Assembly (NCBI GenBank): GCA_026708005.1
Contig: JAPOVR010000165.1
Span: 1 to 38,713, forward strand
Source of the DNA: Actinomycetes bacterium
Lineage (GTDB): Bacteria; Actinomycetota; Thermoleophilia; Gaiellales; Gaiellaceae
DNA length: 38,713 bases
Reading direction: 5' to 3'
The notes beneath the pieces were generated by a model that worked only from the letters and a program-made list of their open reading frames with translations, did no database searches and was not told the origin of the DNA. Positions 1 through 7,937 of this stretch are shown here, piece by piece. The position numbers and the translations under genes were made by a program. Position 1 is the first letter of the stretch. Each line of letters begins with the position of its first letter.

Positions 1-66
1 AGCGTCCCCCCTTCCCCGACCCACACCCCCACACTCAGAGCGGACCAGCCCCAGAAGGGCAGGTCA
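1..66 (-). mobile_element. IS3-family element, terminal remnant (copy A)
   Basis: This is the outer end of a decayed IS3-family element whose body lies left of the window. Positions 57-66 read GGGCAGGTCA, the reverse complement of the TGACCTGCCC terminus at other copies (4195-4204, 9475, 24844). The first 50 bases resemble the stretch just inside the end of the copy at 4130-4204, including the ACACCCCCACA and GACCAG blocks. By comparison, the transposase would read leftward out of the window. The dnaE2-like frame resumes directly after position 66, so the element sits inside that gene. Confidence 0.72.
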
Positions 67-1629
67 ACCCGGGGCCGCCGGATCATGGACTGGGACAAGG
101 ACTCGGTCGCCGACGCCGGCCTCGCCAAGATCGACCTGCTCTCCCTGCCCGTCCTCGACCAGATAGAGGAGACCCTCGACCTGATCGAAGAGAAGGAGGG
201 GAAACGGCCCGACCTGGCCGGGATCGACCCGGAAGACCCCCGGGTGTACGGCCTGATCAACAAGGGTCTCTGCAAGGGGGTGTTTCTGCTCCAGTCGCCG
301 GCCCAGCTGAAGATCGCCCGGCGCCTCAGATCCCGGAGCCTCCAGGACCTCGCCTACCAGGTCGCGCTGATCCGGCCCGGCGTCGGCGTCCAGGACAGCG
401 CCGTCTCCCAGTTCGTCGAGCGCTACCGCCACAACACCCCCTGGGACTACGACCACCCCCTGGAGGAGCGCGCTCTCAAAAGGGGCTGCGGGATCATCAT
501 CTGGCAGGAACAGGCCGTCCAGCTCATCACCGACGTGGCGGGCATGACCGCGGCGGAGGCCGACGAGCTACGCAGGGCCTTCACCAGACCCAACAACGAG
601 CAGCTGGTCGCCGCCCACCGGCAACGGTTCCTGGCGGGCGCCCGCAGAAACGGTGTCCCCGCAAAGACCGCCGAGAGGGTCTTCGCGAAGATCAACGGCC
701 ATTACATGTTCCCCGAGTCCCACTCCCACGCCTTCGCCGTCACCGCCTACCAAGCCGCCTGGCTGAAACGCCACCACCCGCTCGAGTTCTACACCGCCCT
801 GGTCAACAACCAGCCAACCGGCTTCTACCCGCTCGAAACGATCAAACAAGACGCACGACGCTTCCGAGTCCCCTTCCTCAACCCGTGTGTGAACAGGAGC
901 CAGGTGAAGTGCGCCCCCCACCACGGCTCGGCCAGGCTCGGCCTCAAACTCGTCAAAGACATCGGCGAACAAGCAGCCGCCCTGATCGTCGCAGAACGCC
1001 GCAACGACGGCCCCTACACCAACGCTGGAGACCTCGTACGACGAACAGGCCTCAACCCCCAGGCCGTGCTCTCCCTCATCCAAGCAGGAGCCCTCGACAA
1101 CACCACACCCAACCGCAGACAAGCCCTCTGGGACGCCGGCCTACCCACCCCACCCACCAACAACGGCCAGCGAACCCTGCCCCTCACACAAGGAAACACC
1201 GCGCCCCCACTCCAAGACTTCACCGACTACGAGAAGATGGCCGGCGAATACCAAACCCTCGGCATCTACCCCAAAGGGCACATCATGGACTTCATACGAC
1301 CCACCCTCAACCCCCACATACTCCCGGCCGCGGAGGTCGAGACGCGCGGCGACGGCGAACCAGTCACCGTGGCAGGATGGCCCATAGCCAGACAACACCC
1401 CAAAGGACACAACAACACCGTCTACGTCACCATCGAAGACGAAACAGGACACACCCAACTCACCCTCCCACCCCACACCTACACCCAACACCAGAAAACA
1501 CTCCAACACCACCTCATCCAAGCGACCGGACGCACATCAAAACAAGACGGCACAACCAACCTGAAAGCAACCGACCTGCACGCCATCCCAACCACCATCA
1601 CCATGCCCCCCACCCACAACTGGCACTAG
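67..1629 (+). pseudogene. dnaE2: Error-prone DNA polymerase III alpha (DnaE2-type), 3' fragment cut by IS
   Basis: This is the C-terminal half of a DnaE-family replicative or translesion polymerase subunit. The reading frame is open from the IS end at 67; the ATG at 85 is the internal Met of the family motif MDWDKDSVADAGLAKIDLL. About 514 residues remain of a usual 1000-1100. Visible features are the LIRPGVGVQDSAVSQFVERY block, the FPESHSHAFAVTAYQAAWLK fingers motif, the NNQPTGFYP motif typical of DnaE2 rather than DnaE1, a helix-hairpin-helix region near residues 320-350, and a C-terminal OB-fold near 425-500. The PHP domain and the palm with its catalytic aspartates are missing, so no polymerase activity is expected. 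The tail is rich in Thr, Asn and His. DnaE1 is the alternative, but the NQPxGFY motif favours DnaE2. Confidence 0.85.
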
Positions 1630-1810
1630 AACCAGACGCTCAACCCGCCAAACACCCACACAACAACAAACCCTGCAACAGTCACAAACACAGAAGACTC
1701 TCCCGCCCAGGGCAGCTCCAGGTGTCGGAGCCGAACCCCGGCACCGCAACCCGCTTCGCCGGAGACAACCCACCACCCGCACTCCCTGTTCCCTGTTAGC
1801 TCTCGGCTCG

Positions 1811-1836
1811 CGCCCGCGCGCCCGCGCGCGCGGGCG
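1811..1836 (+). terminator. Very GC-rich hairpin downstream of the dnaE2 fragment
   Basis: Positions 1811-1820 (CGCCCGCGCG) are perfectly complementary to 1827-1836 (CGCGCGGGCG), with a 6-base loop. It lies between the dnaE2 remnant (stop at 1629) and the lipoprotein gene (start 1910). No T-run follows, so it may be a weak terminator or simply a GC palindrome. Confidence 0.35.
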
Positions 1837-1909
1837 GTATGGCAAGGGGCTGGGCGCCCGGTTGCTGGCGGCGGGGGTTCCTGGGGGTGGTCGGTAGGCT
1901 GGTGGCTTC

Positions 1910-2839
1910 GTGGGTAGGGGCTGGGTTCTCGGTTTGTGTGTTGCGGCGGCGCTTGCTGTGTTGGGGGCTGCCTGCGGGTCTGGCTCTGACCCGGGCCTTG
2001 ACCCGCCGCCACCACAGACCCCGCAACCTCCTCTGCCACCCCCGCCGCCGGTTGGGGCTGCTGTCCAGCCTATTGGGGGGTTGTCGGTCAAGGTGGCTGT
2101 CGTGCCGGGTGGGCTGCCTCCGTATGACCGTGGCGACTGGGATCACTGGACCGACGAGGACGGCGACTGCCGGAACACCCGCCACGAGGTTCTGGTCGCG
2201 GAGAGCCAGATCCCGGTGACCTACAGAGACGAGCGGGGCTGCCGTGTCGGCGCGGGACAGTGGCTGGGCGTCTTCACCGCCGCCACTGTCACCGACCCCG
2301 GCGGCCTCGACATCGATCACCTTGTTCCGTTGGCGAACGCCCACAGATCCGGGGGCTGGGCCTGGACGGCAGAGCGCAGGCAGCAGTATGCGAACAGCCT
2401 CGACGACCCTGACCATCTGATCGCCGTCACGGCAGGCGCCAACCGGTCGAAGGGAGCTAAAGGCCCAGAGCAGTGGCGGCCCCCGAACAGGTCCTACTGG
2501 TGTCAGTACGCCACCGCCTGGGTCAGGGTCAAACACGCCTGGGAGCTGACCGTGACACCAGCCGAGGCCGAAGCGCTCCAGGAGATGCTGGCAACCTGCG
2601 CCAACCCGCCGCAGGTCACGACGACCGGGGAAACAGCGGAGCCCGCCCCAAGCCCCACACCGCCTCCGGCACCGCGACCCCAACCGCCGAAGCAGGACCT
2701 GTACGCGTCATGCGACGCAGCCGCGGCTGCCGGCCAACCACGCAGACAGGGCAGTAAAGGCACCGGCCGCGGGTTCCCCGCTCAGCTGGTGCCATCAGCC
2801 CGAGACGGCGACCGGGACGGCGTCGTCTGCGAAAGATAG
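1910..2839 (+). CDS. HNH endonuclease-family lipoprotein with Excalibur domain
   Basis: This is a 309-residue exported protein starting at GTG. Residues 4-22 form a hydrophobic signal ending AVLGAAC, a plausible though not ideal lipobox with C22. A proline-rich linker (29-50) follows. Residues 85-220 form a GmrSD_C/DUF1524-like HNH nuclease domain with DIDHLVPLANAH at 134-145 and NRSKGAKGPEQW at 178-189. A second proline linker (241-261) leads to a C-terminal Excalibur calcium-binding domain (264-309) with the DGDRDGVVCE loop. The family is common in actinobacteria as surface or secreted nucleases. The substrate is not known; a role in degrading external DNA is an inference. It stands alone between a broken dnaE2 and IS copy B. 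Confidence 0.85.
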   Translation: MGRGWVLGLCVAAALAVLGAACGSGSDPGLDPPPPQTPQPPLPPPPPVGAAVQPIGGLSVKVAVVPGGLPPYDRGDWDHWTDEDGDCRNTRHEVLVAESQIPVTYRDERGCRVGAGQWLGVFTAATVTDPGGLDIDHLVPLANAHRSGGWAWTAERRQQYANSLDDPDHLIAVTAGANRSKGAKGPEQWRPPNRSYWCQYATAWVRVKHAWELTVTPAEAEALQEMLATCANPPQVTTTGETAEPAPSPTPPPAPRPQPPKQDLYASCDAAAAAGQPRRQGSKGTGRGFPAQLVPSARDGDRDGVVCER

Positions 2840-2983
2840 AACCGTCACCCCGTCCCGTCAGACCTGGATGTATAGGTGTGGTCGGCTCCGTCCGCGAACC
2901 ACTGGGTGCGTTGGCCCAGCGGAGACGGGAAGACACCGACCTTGATCACCGGTGCCGCCTGGCGGGGCGGTCCTAACTGTGGG

Positions 2984-4204
2984 CGCCAGCCGGGACACCC
3001 CCGGTGTTTGTGCAGGGGTGGGTGTGGTGGTCTGGGGTGTGGATGGACGGTAGGGGGGCTGGGTTGCGGGTCTGGCGCTAATCCTCGACCATGGGCCTGG
3101 GTCTCCCAGGGGGTGGAGAAGATCTCGCGGCCTGTGTAACCGGTCACCGCGGCTTGCCGTTGAAGCCCTGCTTGGGTGTAGCCGTTCCCCCTCTGGGGCT
3201 GCCGGGCCAGGTGAAGGGGCGGGCGGGTCCCGACGCGGTCAAGCAGGCCGGCACGGCCCGGTTGGTGAACCCGGGGTGCGTTGTCCGTCCTCGGGTGCGC
3301 GGGAGACCCTGTAGGCAATCGAACAGCTCCGTGAGGCTGGAGAGCACACTTGTCGGCCTGGATGCGCCGGGCCACCTTGATCGCTAGGAATTGCCGGGTG
3401 TACTCGTCTACCGCGGTCAGCAGCCGCAAGGGCCGCCCGCTGGTGGGTTTGGGCCGCCAACCAGACCGGGTGGGCCCAGACGTGAATTGCGGTAGGTAGG
3501 GCGCAGCCGGATCCGGGACCCGCCGGCCGGCCACAGACGGCCCCGCCTTGGGCTGTCGGCGCGGCACCCCGGGCCCCCTGCCGCCAGATGCTCCCCCACC
3601 CGCTTGCGGCTAGGCCGTCCAGCCCCCAGACCCGGCGGCAGGGCAGCGACACGGCCGATAGCCGTGACCTGCCCAAGCCCACGAGCCGGCCCCACAGTTC
3701 GCGGCCCCCCAGGGCGCCGCCCCGGCTGTCCCGGCCAACGAGCACGGCAACGCCGGCCGGGGCCGGGCTGGCCCAACACCCGGCAGGCCCCATACCACCC
3801 GGGACCGCCAACGCCCGCTGCGCCTGCGTAACGGCCCTCCGCCGACGCGTCCGGCCCCCAAAGGTCCCCTCGGCCGCTTCTCCCAGAGATCTGGTTGGCG
3901 GCCACCGCGTCGGCCACCGCCCCCGCAACCGGGCGTTCTCACCCTCCAACTGCCCCGGCCGTTTGGCCTGGGCGACCCGCATGCCACCGCATCTCCCTTA
4001 CGCCAGCGGTAGTACGTCTGCCCCTGTTACCCCCACCCCACTACAAACCCGGGCCACCGACTAATCCCTGCGCCAAGGCTACCCCGCGCCTCCCGCAGCT
4101 TGCCGATGATCCGCCCCCGCGCCTACCGCCGACGCCCCACCGCGCCCCCACCCACAACCCACACCCCCACATTGAAGGCCGACCAGACTCAGGAGGGCAG
4201 GTCA
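2984..4204 (-). mobile_element. IS3-family element, near full-length but decayed (copy B)
   Basis: This is the longest copy, about 1.2 kb. Read right to left, the right end GGGCAGGTCA (4195-4204) is the upstream terminus. OrfA follows at about 4110-3880, including a GMRVAQAKRPGQLEGENARL-like stretch. OrfB, the DDE (rve) transposase, spans about 3850-3000: RVLGQP at its start, an HVWAH/FTSGPTR block at about 3450-3490, LLTAVDEYTRQFLAIKVARR at about 3360-3430, and the end near 3000. The frame shifts at least three times, so no functional transposase can be made. The left end near 2984 is placed by alignment with copy C and is degenerate. Confidence 0.8.
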
Positions 4205-4294
4205 AGGGCAGTGGGAGCCGTGGAGAACTTCGCCAAAGACCGTATCGATTCCGGCTGAGGTGTTCCAGACCGGGGCTACCAATGTGGTAAATCG

Positions 4295-4323
4295 TTGACT
4301 ACCATTAGCTAATAAGCTAAAGT
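4295..4323 (+). promoter_or_regulatory. Promoter with embedded operator upstream of the XRE gene
   Basis: A -35 box TTGACT (4295-4300) and a -10 box TAAAGT (4318-4323) are separated by 17 bp. The spacer contains the perfect palindrome TTAGCT-AATA-AGCTAA (4305-4320), starting 4 bp after the -35 box and overlapping the -10. The same arrangement recurs at 5528-5556. This is the expected geometry of an autoregulated XRE repressor, here the product of the gene starting at 4364. Confidence 0.75.
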
Positions 4324-4363
4324 TCCGGCCAAGTCCGGCTAAGCCAGAGAAGGGGCGCAGGTC

Positions 4364-4720
4364 ATGGCAGAGCGATTCGGAGATACCCTCAGAAGGACCC
4401 GGCAACAGGCCGAGAAGACCCTAGGGGATGTCGCCAGGCTGTTGCACGTCTCCGTGGTCTACGTATCAGACGTGGAGCGAGGCAACCGCCGGCCCTTCAG
4501 CAACGAGCGTATCCTGAAAGTCGCGAAGTTGCTAGAGGCAGATCCAGCACCGCTGATTGCCGCGGCAGATGTCGAGAAGGGTGTTATCGAGTACGACATC
4601 TCCAAGGCCAAACCGCTGGAGGCCAGAGTTGTTGGAGATCTTGTCAGCGGTCTGGCCCGCGGCGGCGTCACGGAAGACCAGCTGGAGAGGATCAGAACCA
4701 TCCTGAAGGATTCCGAATAG
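4364..4720 (+). CDS. XRE-family HTH transcriptional regulator
   Basis: This 118-residue protein has an XRE/Cro-CI helix-turn-helix at about residues 8-60, with the recognition region around LLHVSVVYVSDVERGNRRP. The C-terminal half (65-118) is short, ends in a helical segment, and could serve in dimerisation or as a protease target. The next gene, an ImmA/IrrE metallopeptidase, starts 5 bases after the stop, so the two form a classic repressor-antirepressor pair. The palindrome at 4305-4320 inside its own promoter and the matching one at 5538-5553 are its probable operators. I infer that it represses both itself and the ubiquitin-like operon. The HTH call is firm; the regulon is inference from sequence. 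Confidence 0.9.
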   Translation: MAERFGDTLRRTRQQAEKTLGDVARLLHVSVVYVSDVERGNRRPFSNERILKVAKLLEADPAPLIAAADVEKGVIEYDISKAKPLEARVVGDLVSGLARGGVTEDQLERIRTILKDSE

Positions 4721-4724
4721 GCCC

Positions 4725-5360
4725 ATGACGATGCGGCAGGGACTAGTGGGAGTGCGTGCGGACCGCGGCTACAGCTACGAGAGGCTGGAGAAGATTGCCG
4801 CCTACGTTCGCGACCGGCTCGGTCACTCTTCGACCGAGGCGATCAATACGCTGCTGCTGTTCGACGGCCTCGACATCGAGGTGCGGGACGGAACCGGCCA
4901 GGATATCCCCTTACATGGCAGTGTGATTGAGATCAACGGTTCTGAAGGGTATGCGAAGTACGATCGGGACCGCTGCGTCATTGAGATCTTGGCGTCGCCC
5001 GAAACCTACGACTGGTTGGAGAAGGGTCACCCGCGCGGCGGTTTCTTCGTTGCCCACGAGCTGGGGCACTGCCTGCTGCACACCGATCAGCTTGTGCGGT
5101 TGGCCCAGATGCCCAAGGTGCAGCAGGCCGCGCTCCACCGCGGCGGGCAGGAGGTCGGTCACAAGACCTACCAGGACACCGAGTGGCAGGCCAACGCATT
5201 CGCCGGCGCCCTGCTGATGCCCGCCCAAGGGCTCCTGATCCTTGAGCAGGAGCACGGTGAGCTCTCACCGGACACTATCACCGAGCACTTTCAGGTCTCC
5301 GCCGAAGCTGCGGGCTACCGGCTCGAACTGTACAACGACAGGAAGGAGCAGCTGCTCTAA
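4725..5360 (+). CDS. ImmA/IrrE-family metallo-endopeptidase
   Basis: This 211-residue protein carries the zinc-protease motif HELGH (residues 111-115) within FVAHELGHCLLH. The third ligand is probably E153, in TEWQANAFAGALLMP, the conserved downstream motif of the family. ImmA/IrrE enzymes cleave a partner XRE repressor in response to a signal, as in ICEBs1 ImmA-ImmR and Deinococcus IrrE-DdrO. The gene is co-transcribed with the XRE gene just upstream. The likely role is release of repression at the two matched promoters. Because no JAB-type deubiquitinase is visible in the operon downstream, a second possible role in removing the ubiquitin-like tag deserves a test; that part is speculation. 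Confidence 0.92.
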   Translation: MTMRQGLVGVRADRGYSYERLEKIAAYVRDRLGHSSTEAINTLLLFDGLDIEVRDGTGQDIPLHGSVIEINGSEGYAKYDRDRCVIEILASPETYDWLEKGHPRGGFFVAHELGHCLLHTDQLVRLAQMPKVQQAALHRGGQEVGHKTYQDTEWQANAFAGALLMPAQGLLILEQEHGELSPDTITEHFQVSAEAAGYRLELYNDRKEQLL

Positions 5361-5527
5361 CAACGTTTCCCCGCCTCATCGGTCACGGCCCACCAGCCGA
5401 GCGGGGGTCGGAAACAGGTCCCACGGGCCACGCCCGTCACTGCCCTTCCATCACGCGGGCGCTAGGGCTCGGCCGGGGACGCTTCCGGAGGTACCTTGCG
5501 GGAGGAATCGGGTTTCCACGCAAGCCC

Positions 5528-5556
5528 TTGACAGTTCTTAGCCTTTAAGCTAACCT
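5528..5556 (+). promoter_or_regulatory. Promoter with matching operator upstream of the ubiquitin-like operon
   Basis: A consensus -35 TTGACA (5528-5533) and a -10 TAACCT (5551-5556) are separated by 17 bp. The spacer holds TTAGCCTTTAAGCTAA (5538-5553), which shares TTAGC-N5-AGCTAA with the operator at 4305-4320 and starts at the same offset, 4 bp after the -35 box. The left arm differs from a perfect palindrome at one base. This is strong evidence for shared control by the XRE regulator. Confidence 0.75.
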
Positions 5557-5630
5557 GCTAACCACGGTCTCCAACCGGGAGGCCGCGGGTCCCAGACCGC
5601 CCCCCTGACTTCAGCGAAGGAGGCTGGCTC

Positions 5631-5915
5631 ATGGTAGCAGAAGACAAGAAGCCCTACCCCATTGATGTGGAGGACCACAAGACGGTCACGATCGTCGTGG
5701 AGGGCACCCCGCACGAGTGGCCCGAGGAGTACATCACCTATGAGCAGGTGGTCACCCTCGACGTGCCCGACTACTCGCCGGACTCGCAGATCACCTACAC
5801 GGTGAAATACAAGGAAGGCCCCCGCAACAAGCCCGAGGGCACCCTCTCCCGGGGCGGCACCGTCAAGGTCGTAGAAAAAATGGTCTTCAGTGTTTCAGGA
5901 ACTGGCCAGTCATAA
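5631..5915 (+). CDS. Ubiquitin-like protein (multiubiquitin-type, single domain)
   Basis: This 94-residue protein matches the pattern of the bacterial multiubiquitin domain (PF14452-like). It has a beta-grasp start KTVTIVVEGTPHEWPEEYIT (17-36), then YEQVVTLDVPDY, ITYTVKYKEGPRNKPEGTL (54-72), and VKVVEKMVFSVSGTGQS at the end. Many relatives have tandem repeats; this one has a single domain. There is no terminal Gly-Gly: the tail is G90-T-G92-Q-S, so trimming after G92 would be needed to expose a glycine. A strong ribosome site AAGGAGG lies at 5617-5623, 7 bases before the ATG. The E1-like gene overlaps its last 26 bases, so the two are translated together. It is the presumed protein tag of the system. 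Confidence 0.85.
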   Translation: MVAEDKKPYPIDVEDHKTVTIVVEGTPHEWPEEYITYEQVVTLDVPDYSPDSQITYTVKYKEGPRNKPEGTLSRGGTVKVVEKMVFSVSGTGQS

Positions 5916-7083
5916 CGACGACTTCCGGCGGCTGCTCGAAAAGGGCTACGCGGTCGCCCTCGACAGCAATCACCTGGTTGTCCGCGACATTCCGTACCTG
6001 AACGGCGAGGGCGAGTTGCGGATAGGCACAATCGTCGCGAAGCTGGAGTTCATCGACCAGGTGCGTGTCACCCAGACGGACCACCAAGTGTTCTTCGCCG
6101 GGTCCGTACCTTATGGGTTGGACGGAAAGCCAATCCCGAATCTGGGCGGGGGTTCCACGAGCATCACTCTGAGCGAGGCCTGTAGCGACGTGGTCGTTCA
6201 GCGGTCATTCTCTAACAAGCCCATGGCCACAGGCAGGTTCGCGGACTTCTTCGACAAGGTCGAGAGCTACGTCGCAATCATCTCGGGGCCGGCGATGGAG
6301 GCTCACGGCGTCACCCCCTACACGTTCCGGTTCGTGGAGGAGGCCTCGACCGATTCGGTGTTCAAGTTCCACGACACCCTGACGAGTCGGGCGGAGATCT
6401 CGGACCTGGCCGCCAAGTTTAAGGACGACGTGATCGCCGTCATCGGCCTGGGTGGCACGGGCGCATACCTCCTGGACTTCCTGGGAAAGACGCCTGTCCG
6501 GGAGATCCGGGCATTCGACCTGGACCCCTACCACGTACACAACGCCTTCCGCTCCCCCGGCCGGCTGGAGCCCACCGAACTGGGGAAGTCAAAGGCGGCG
6601 GTCTACGGCGGCCGCTACGAGAACTTCCGCACGGGCCTGTCTGTGACGCCCGCGTTCATCGACGCGTCCTGCCATGACGAGGTGGACGGGGTCACCTTCG
6701 CATTCGTCTCCGTCGACAGAGGTTCGTCCAGAGCGGGGATCTTCGACCTGCTCATCTCGAAGGGCATTCCCTTCATCGACGTGGGGATGGGACTGAACCG
6801 CAAGAGAGGCCCCATCAACGGCCTGCTGCGCACCACCTATTACTCAGCGGCGCACGGTGAAGAGGTTAGGGAGAAAGGCCTGGCCCCGCTAACGGATGAC
6901 CCGGATGACATCTACCGGACGAACATCCAGATCAGCGAACTGAACGCTCTCAACGCATGCTTGGCTGTCATCAGGTTCAAGCAGCTCAGGGGCTTTTACT
7001 TCGAGGATGCTCCCTATTACCAACTGGTCATGGAAGTGGGCGACTGCAAGACGGCGGGCGAGCTTGAGCTTGGCGAAGATTAG
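5890..7083 (+). CDS. E1-like ThiF-family adenylyltransferase with N-terminal DUF6791 domain
   Basis: This 397-residue protein starts at GTG inside the end of the ubiquitin-like gene. Residues 8-150 match the DUF6791 region (ending near SYVAIISGPAM). Residues 178-365 form the ThiF/E1 Rossmann fold: AVIGLGGTGAYLLDFL (183-198) with the ATP-binding GLGGTG, an acidic switch FDLD (209-212), the conserved HNAFRSPGR (217-225), FVSVDRG (272-278) and FIDVGMGL (295-302). The family activates a ubiquitin-like C-terminus by adenylation. Only four cysteines are present (C98, C261, C357, C386); C261 in DASCHDE is a candidate for thioester transfer. No separate E2 gene is visible, so the N-terminal domain may take that role. 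The start could be slightly downstream. Confidence 0.88.
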   Translation: MFQELASHNDDFRRLLEKGYAVALDSNHLVVRDIPYLNGEGELRIGTIVAKLEFIDQVRVTQTDHQVFFAGSVPYGLDGKPIPNLGGGSTSITLSEACSDVVVQRSFSNKPMATGRFADFFDKVESYVAIISGPAMEAHGVTPYTFRFVEEASTDSVFKFHDTLTSRAEISDLAAKFKDDVIAVIGLGGTGAYLLDFLGKTPVREIRAFDLDPYHVHNAFRSPGRLEPTELGKSKAAVYGGRYENFRTGLSVTPAFIDASCHDEVDGVTFAFVSVDRGSSRAGIFDLLISKGIPFIDVGMGLNRKRGPINGLLRTTYYSAAHGEEVREKGLAPLTDDPDDIYRTNIQISELNALNACLAVIRFKQLRGFYFEDAPYYQLVMEVGDCKTAGELELGED

Positions 7084-7474
7084 ACTCCAGCGAGTGCACT
7101 ACATGCCGAAGGGCCTGAGTCCTGGGGTGCTCTACGTCTCGGAGGAGTTCGGCGCCGCGGCACACCGGTGCGCTTGCGGATGTGGCGAGAAAGTCTCGAC
7201 GCCCCTCGGACCCACCGAATGGTCCCTGGAGGAGACCGATGGCGGGCCGACGCTTCGCCCTTCAGTCGGCAACTGGCAGCTAGCCTGCCAATCGCACTAC
7301 CTGATCACATGCGGTGAGGTGATCTGGGCCGAGCGATGGACCGCTGAACAGATCGCCGGCGGCCGCCGCCGTGAGGAGGAGCGTCGACGCGCCTACTATG
7401 ACGCCCTCGACCGGAAACAACGAAGCATTGTGCGCAGGCTGTGGCGGTGGGTCAGCGGTCTGTTCAAGCGGTAG
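7070..7474 (+). CDS. DUF6527-family zinc-binding protein
   Basis: I place the start at TTG 7070, which gives MAKIRLQRVHYMPKGLSPGV, the usual N-terminus of this family, and overlaps the E1 gene by 14 bases; GTG 7094 or ATG 7103 are alternatives. The 134-residue product has the DUF6527 core: GVLYVSEEFGAAAH (19-32), the cysteine cluster CACGCGEKV (C34, C36, C38), PLGPTEW, RPSVGNWQLACQSHY with C73 and H76, and C81. This suggests a structural zinc site. The C-terminal 35 residues are basic and helical. DUF6527 genes are regular neighbours of DUF6791-ThiF and multiubiquitin genes. The biochemical role is unknown; an adaptor or ligase-like part in tagging is inference. Confidence 0.82.
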   Translation: MAKIRLQRVHYMPKGLSPGVLYVSEEFGAAAHRCACGCGEKVSTPLGPTEWSLEETDGGPTLRPSVGNWQLACQSHYLITCGEVIWAERWTAEQIAGGRRREEERRRAYYDALDRKQRSIVRRLWRWVSGLFKR

Positions 7475-7937
7475 GGCCAAACAACCGGTTCAGAACGGAA
7501 GAAGACTCACGGGACACGGGCACCCTGCGTTCGGCGTGGTCGATGGCCAAGTCGCCGAGCATGTAGGGCTCCGTCGGACGCGCGGCGGTGCCTAGACTGC
7601 CTCTATCGCCTCATGGGGGGCGGCCGATCTGGACAGGACAATCGCCTCGCGGCGGCGGGCCGAGGAGGCGACCGTCGGCAGCAGTACCACCTTCGAGGTG
7701 TTGTTCACCCTGTAGTAGCGCGCTCAATGACAGCGCAACCGCCATTCCTGTCAGCGAATTCGCGCTCGGGATGGATCATGCTCGTCGTGGGTGCCCTGCC
7801 GCGAGCGTTTGCCTCAACATGCGATCGTCCGGCGCAGCCCTGACGCGCCTACACGACAGTCTGGGGGAGTTATTGATGACCGACGAGACGCGCGAACTGT
7901 GATTGCTGGGCGCTGCCGCGCGGACCGCAGTTACCAC
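7475..7937. other. Intergenic stretch with a short protein-tail relic
   Basis: There is no intact gene here. A plus-strand frame without a start runs from about 7596 to a double stop TAG TAG at 7713-7718. It ends TIASRRRAEEATVGSSTTFE then VLFTL, with G/C-rich third positions, and could be the last 40 codons of a lost gene. The rest, up to IS copy C at 7938, shows nothing I can name. Confidence 0.4.

Noticed and set aside
885..1799. Plus-strand Arg/Pro/His-rich open frame in the dnaE2 region
   Set aside because: It is a frame-shifted reading of the DnaE2 coding sequence.
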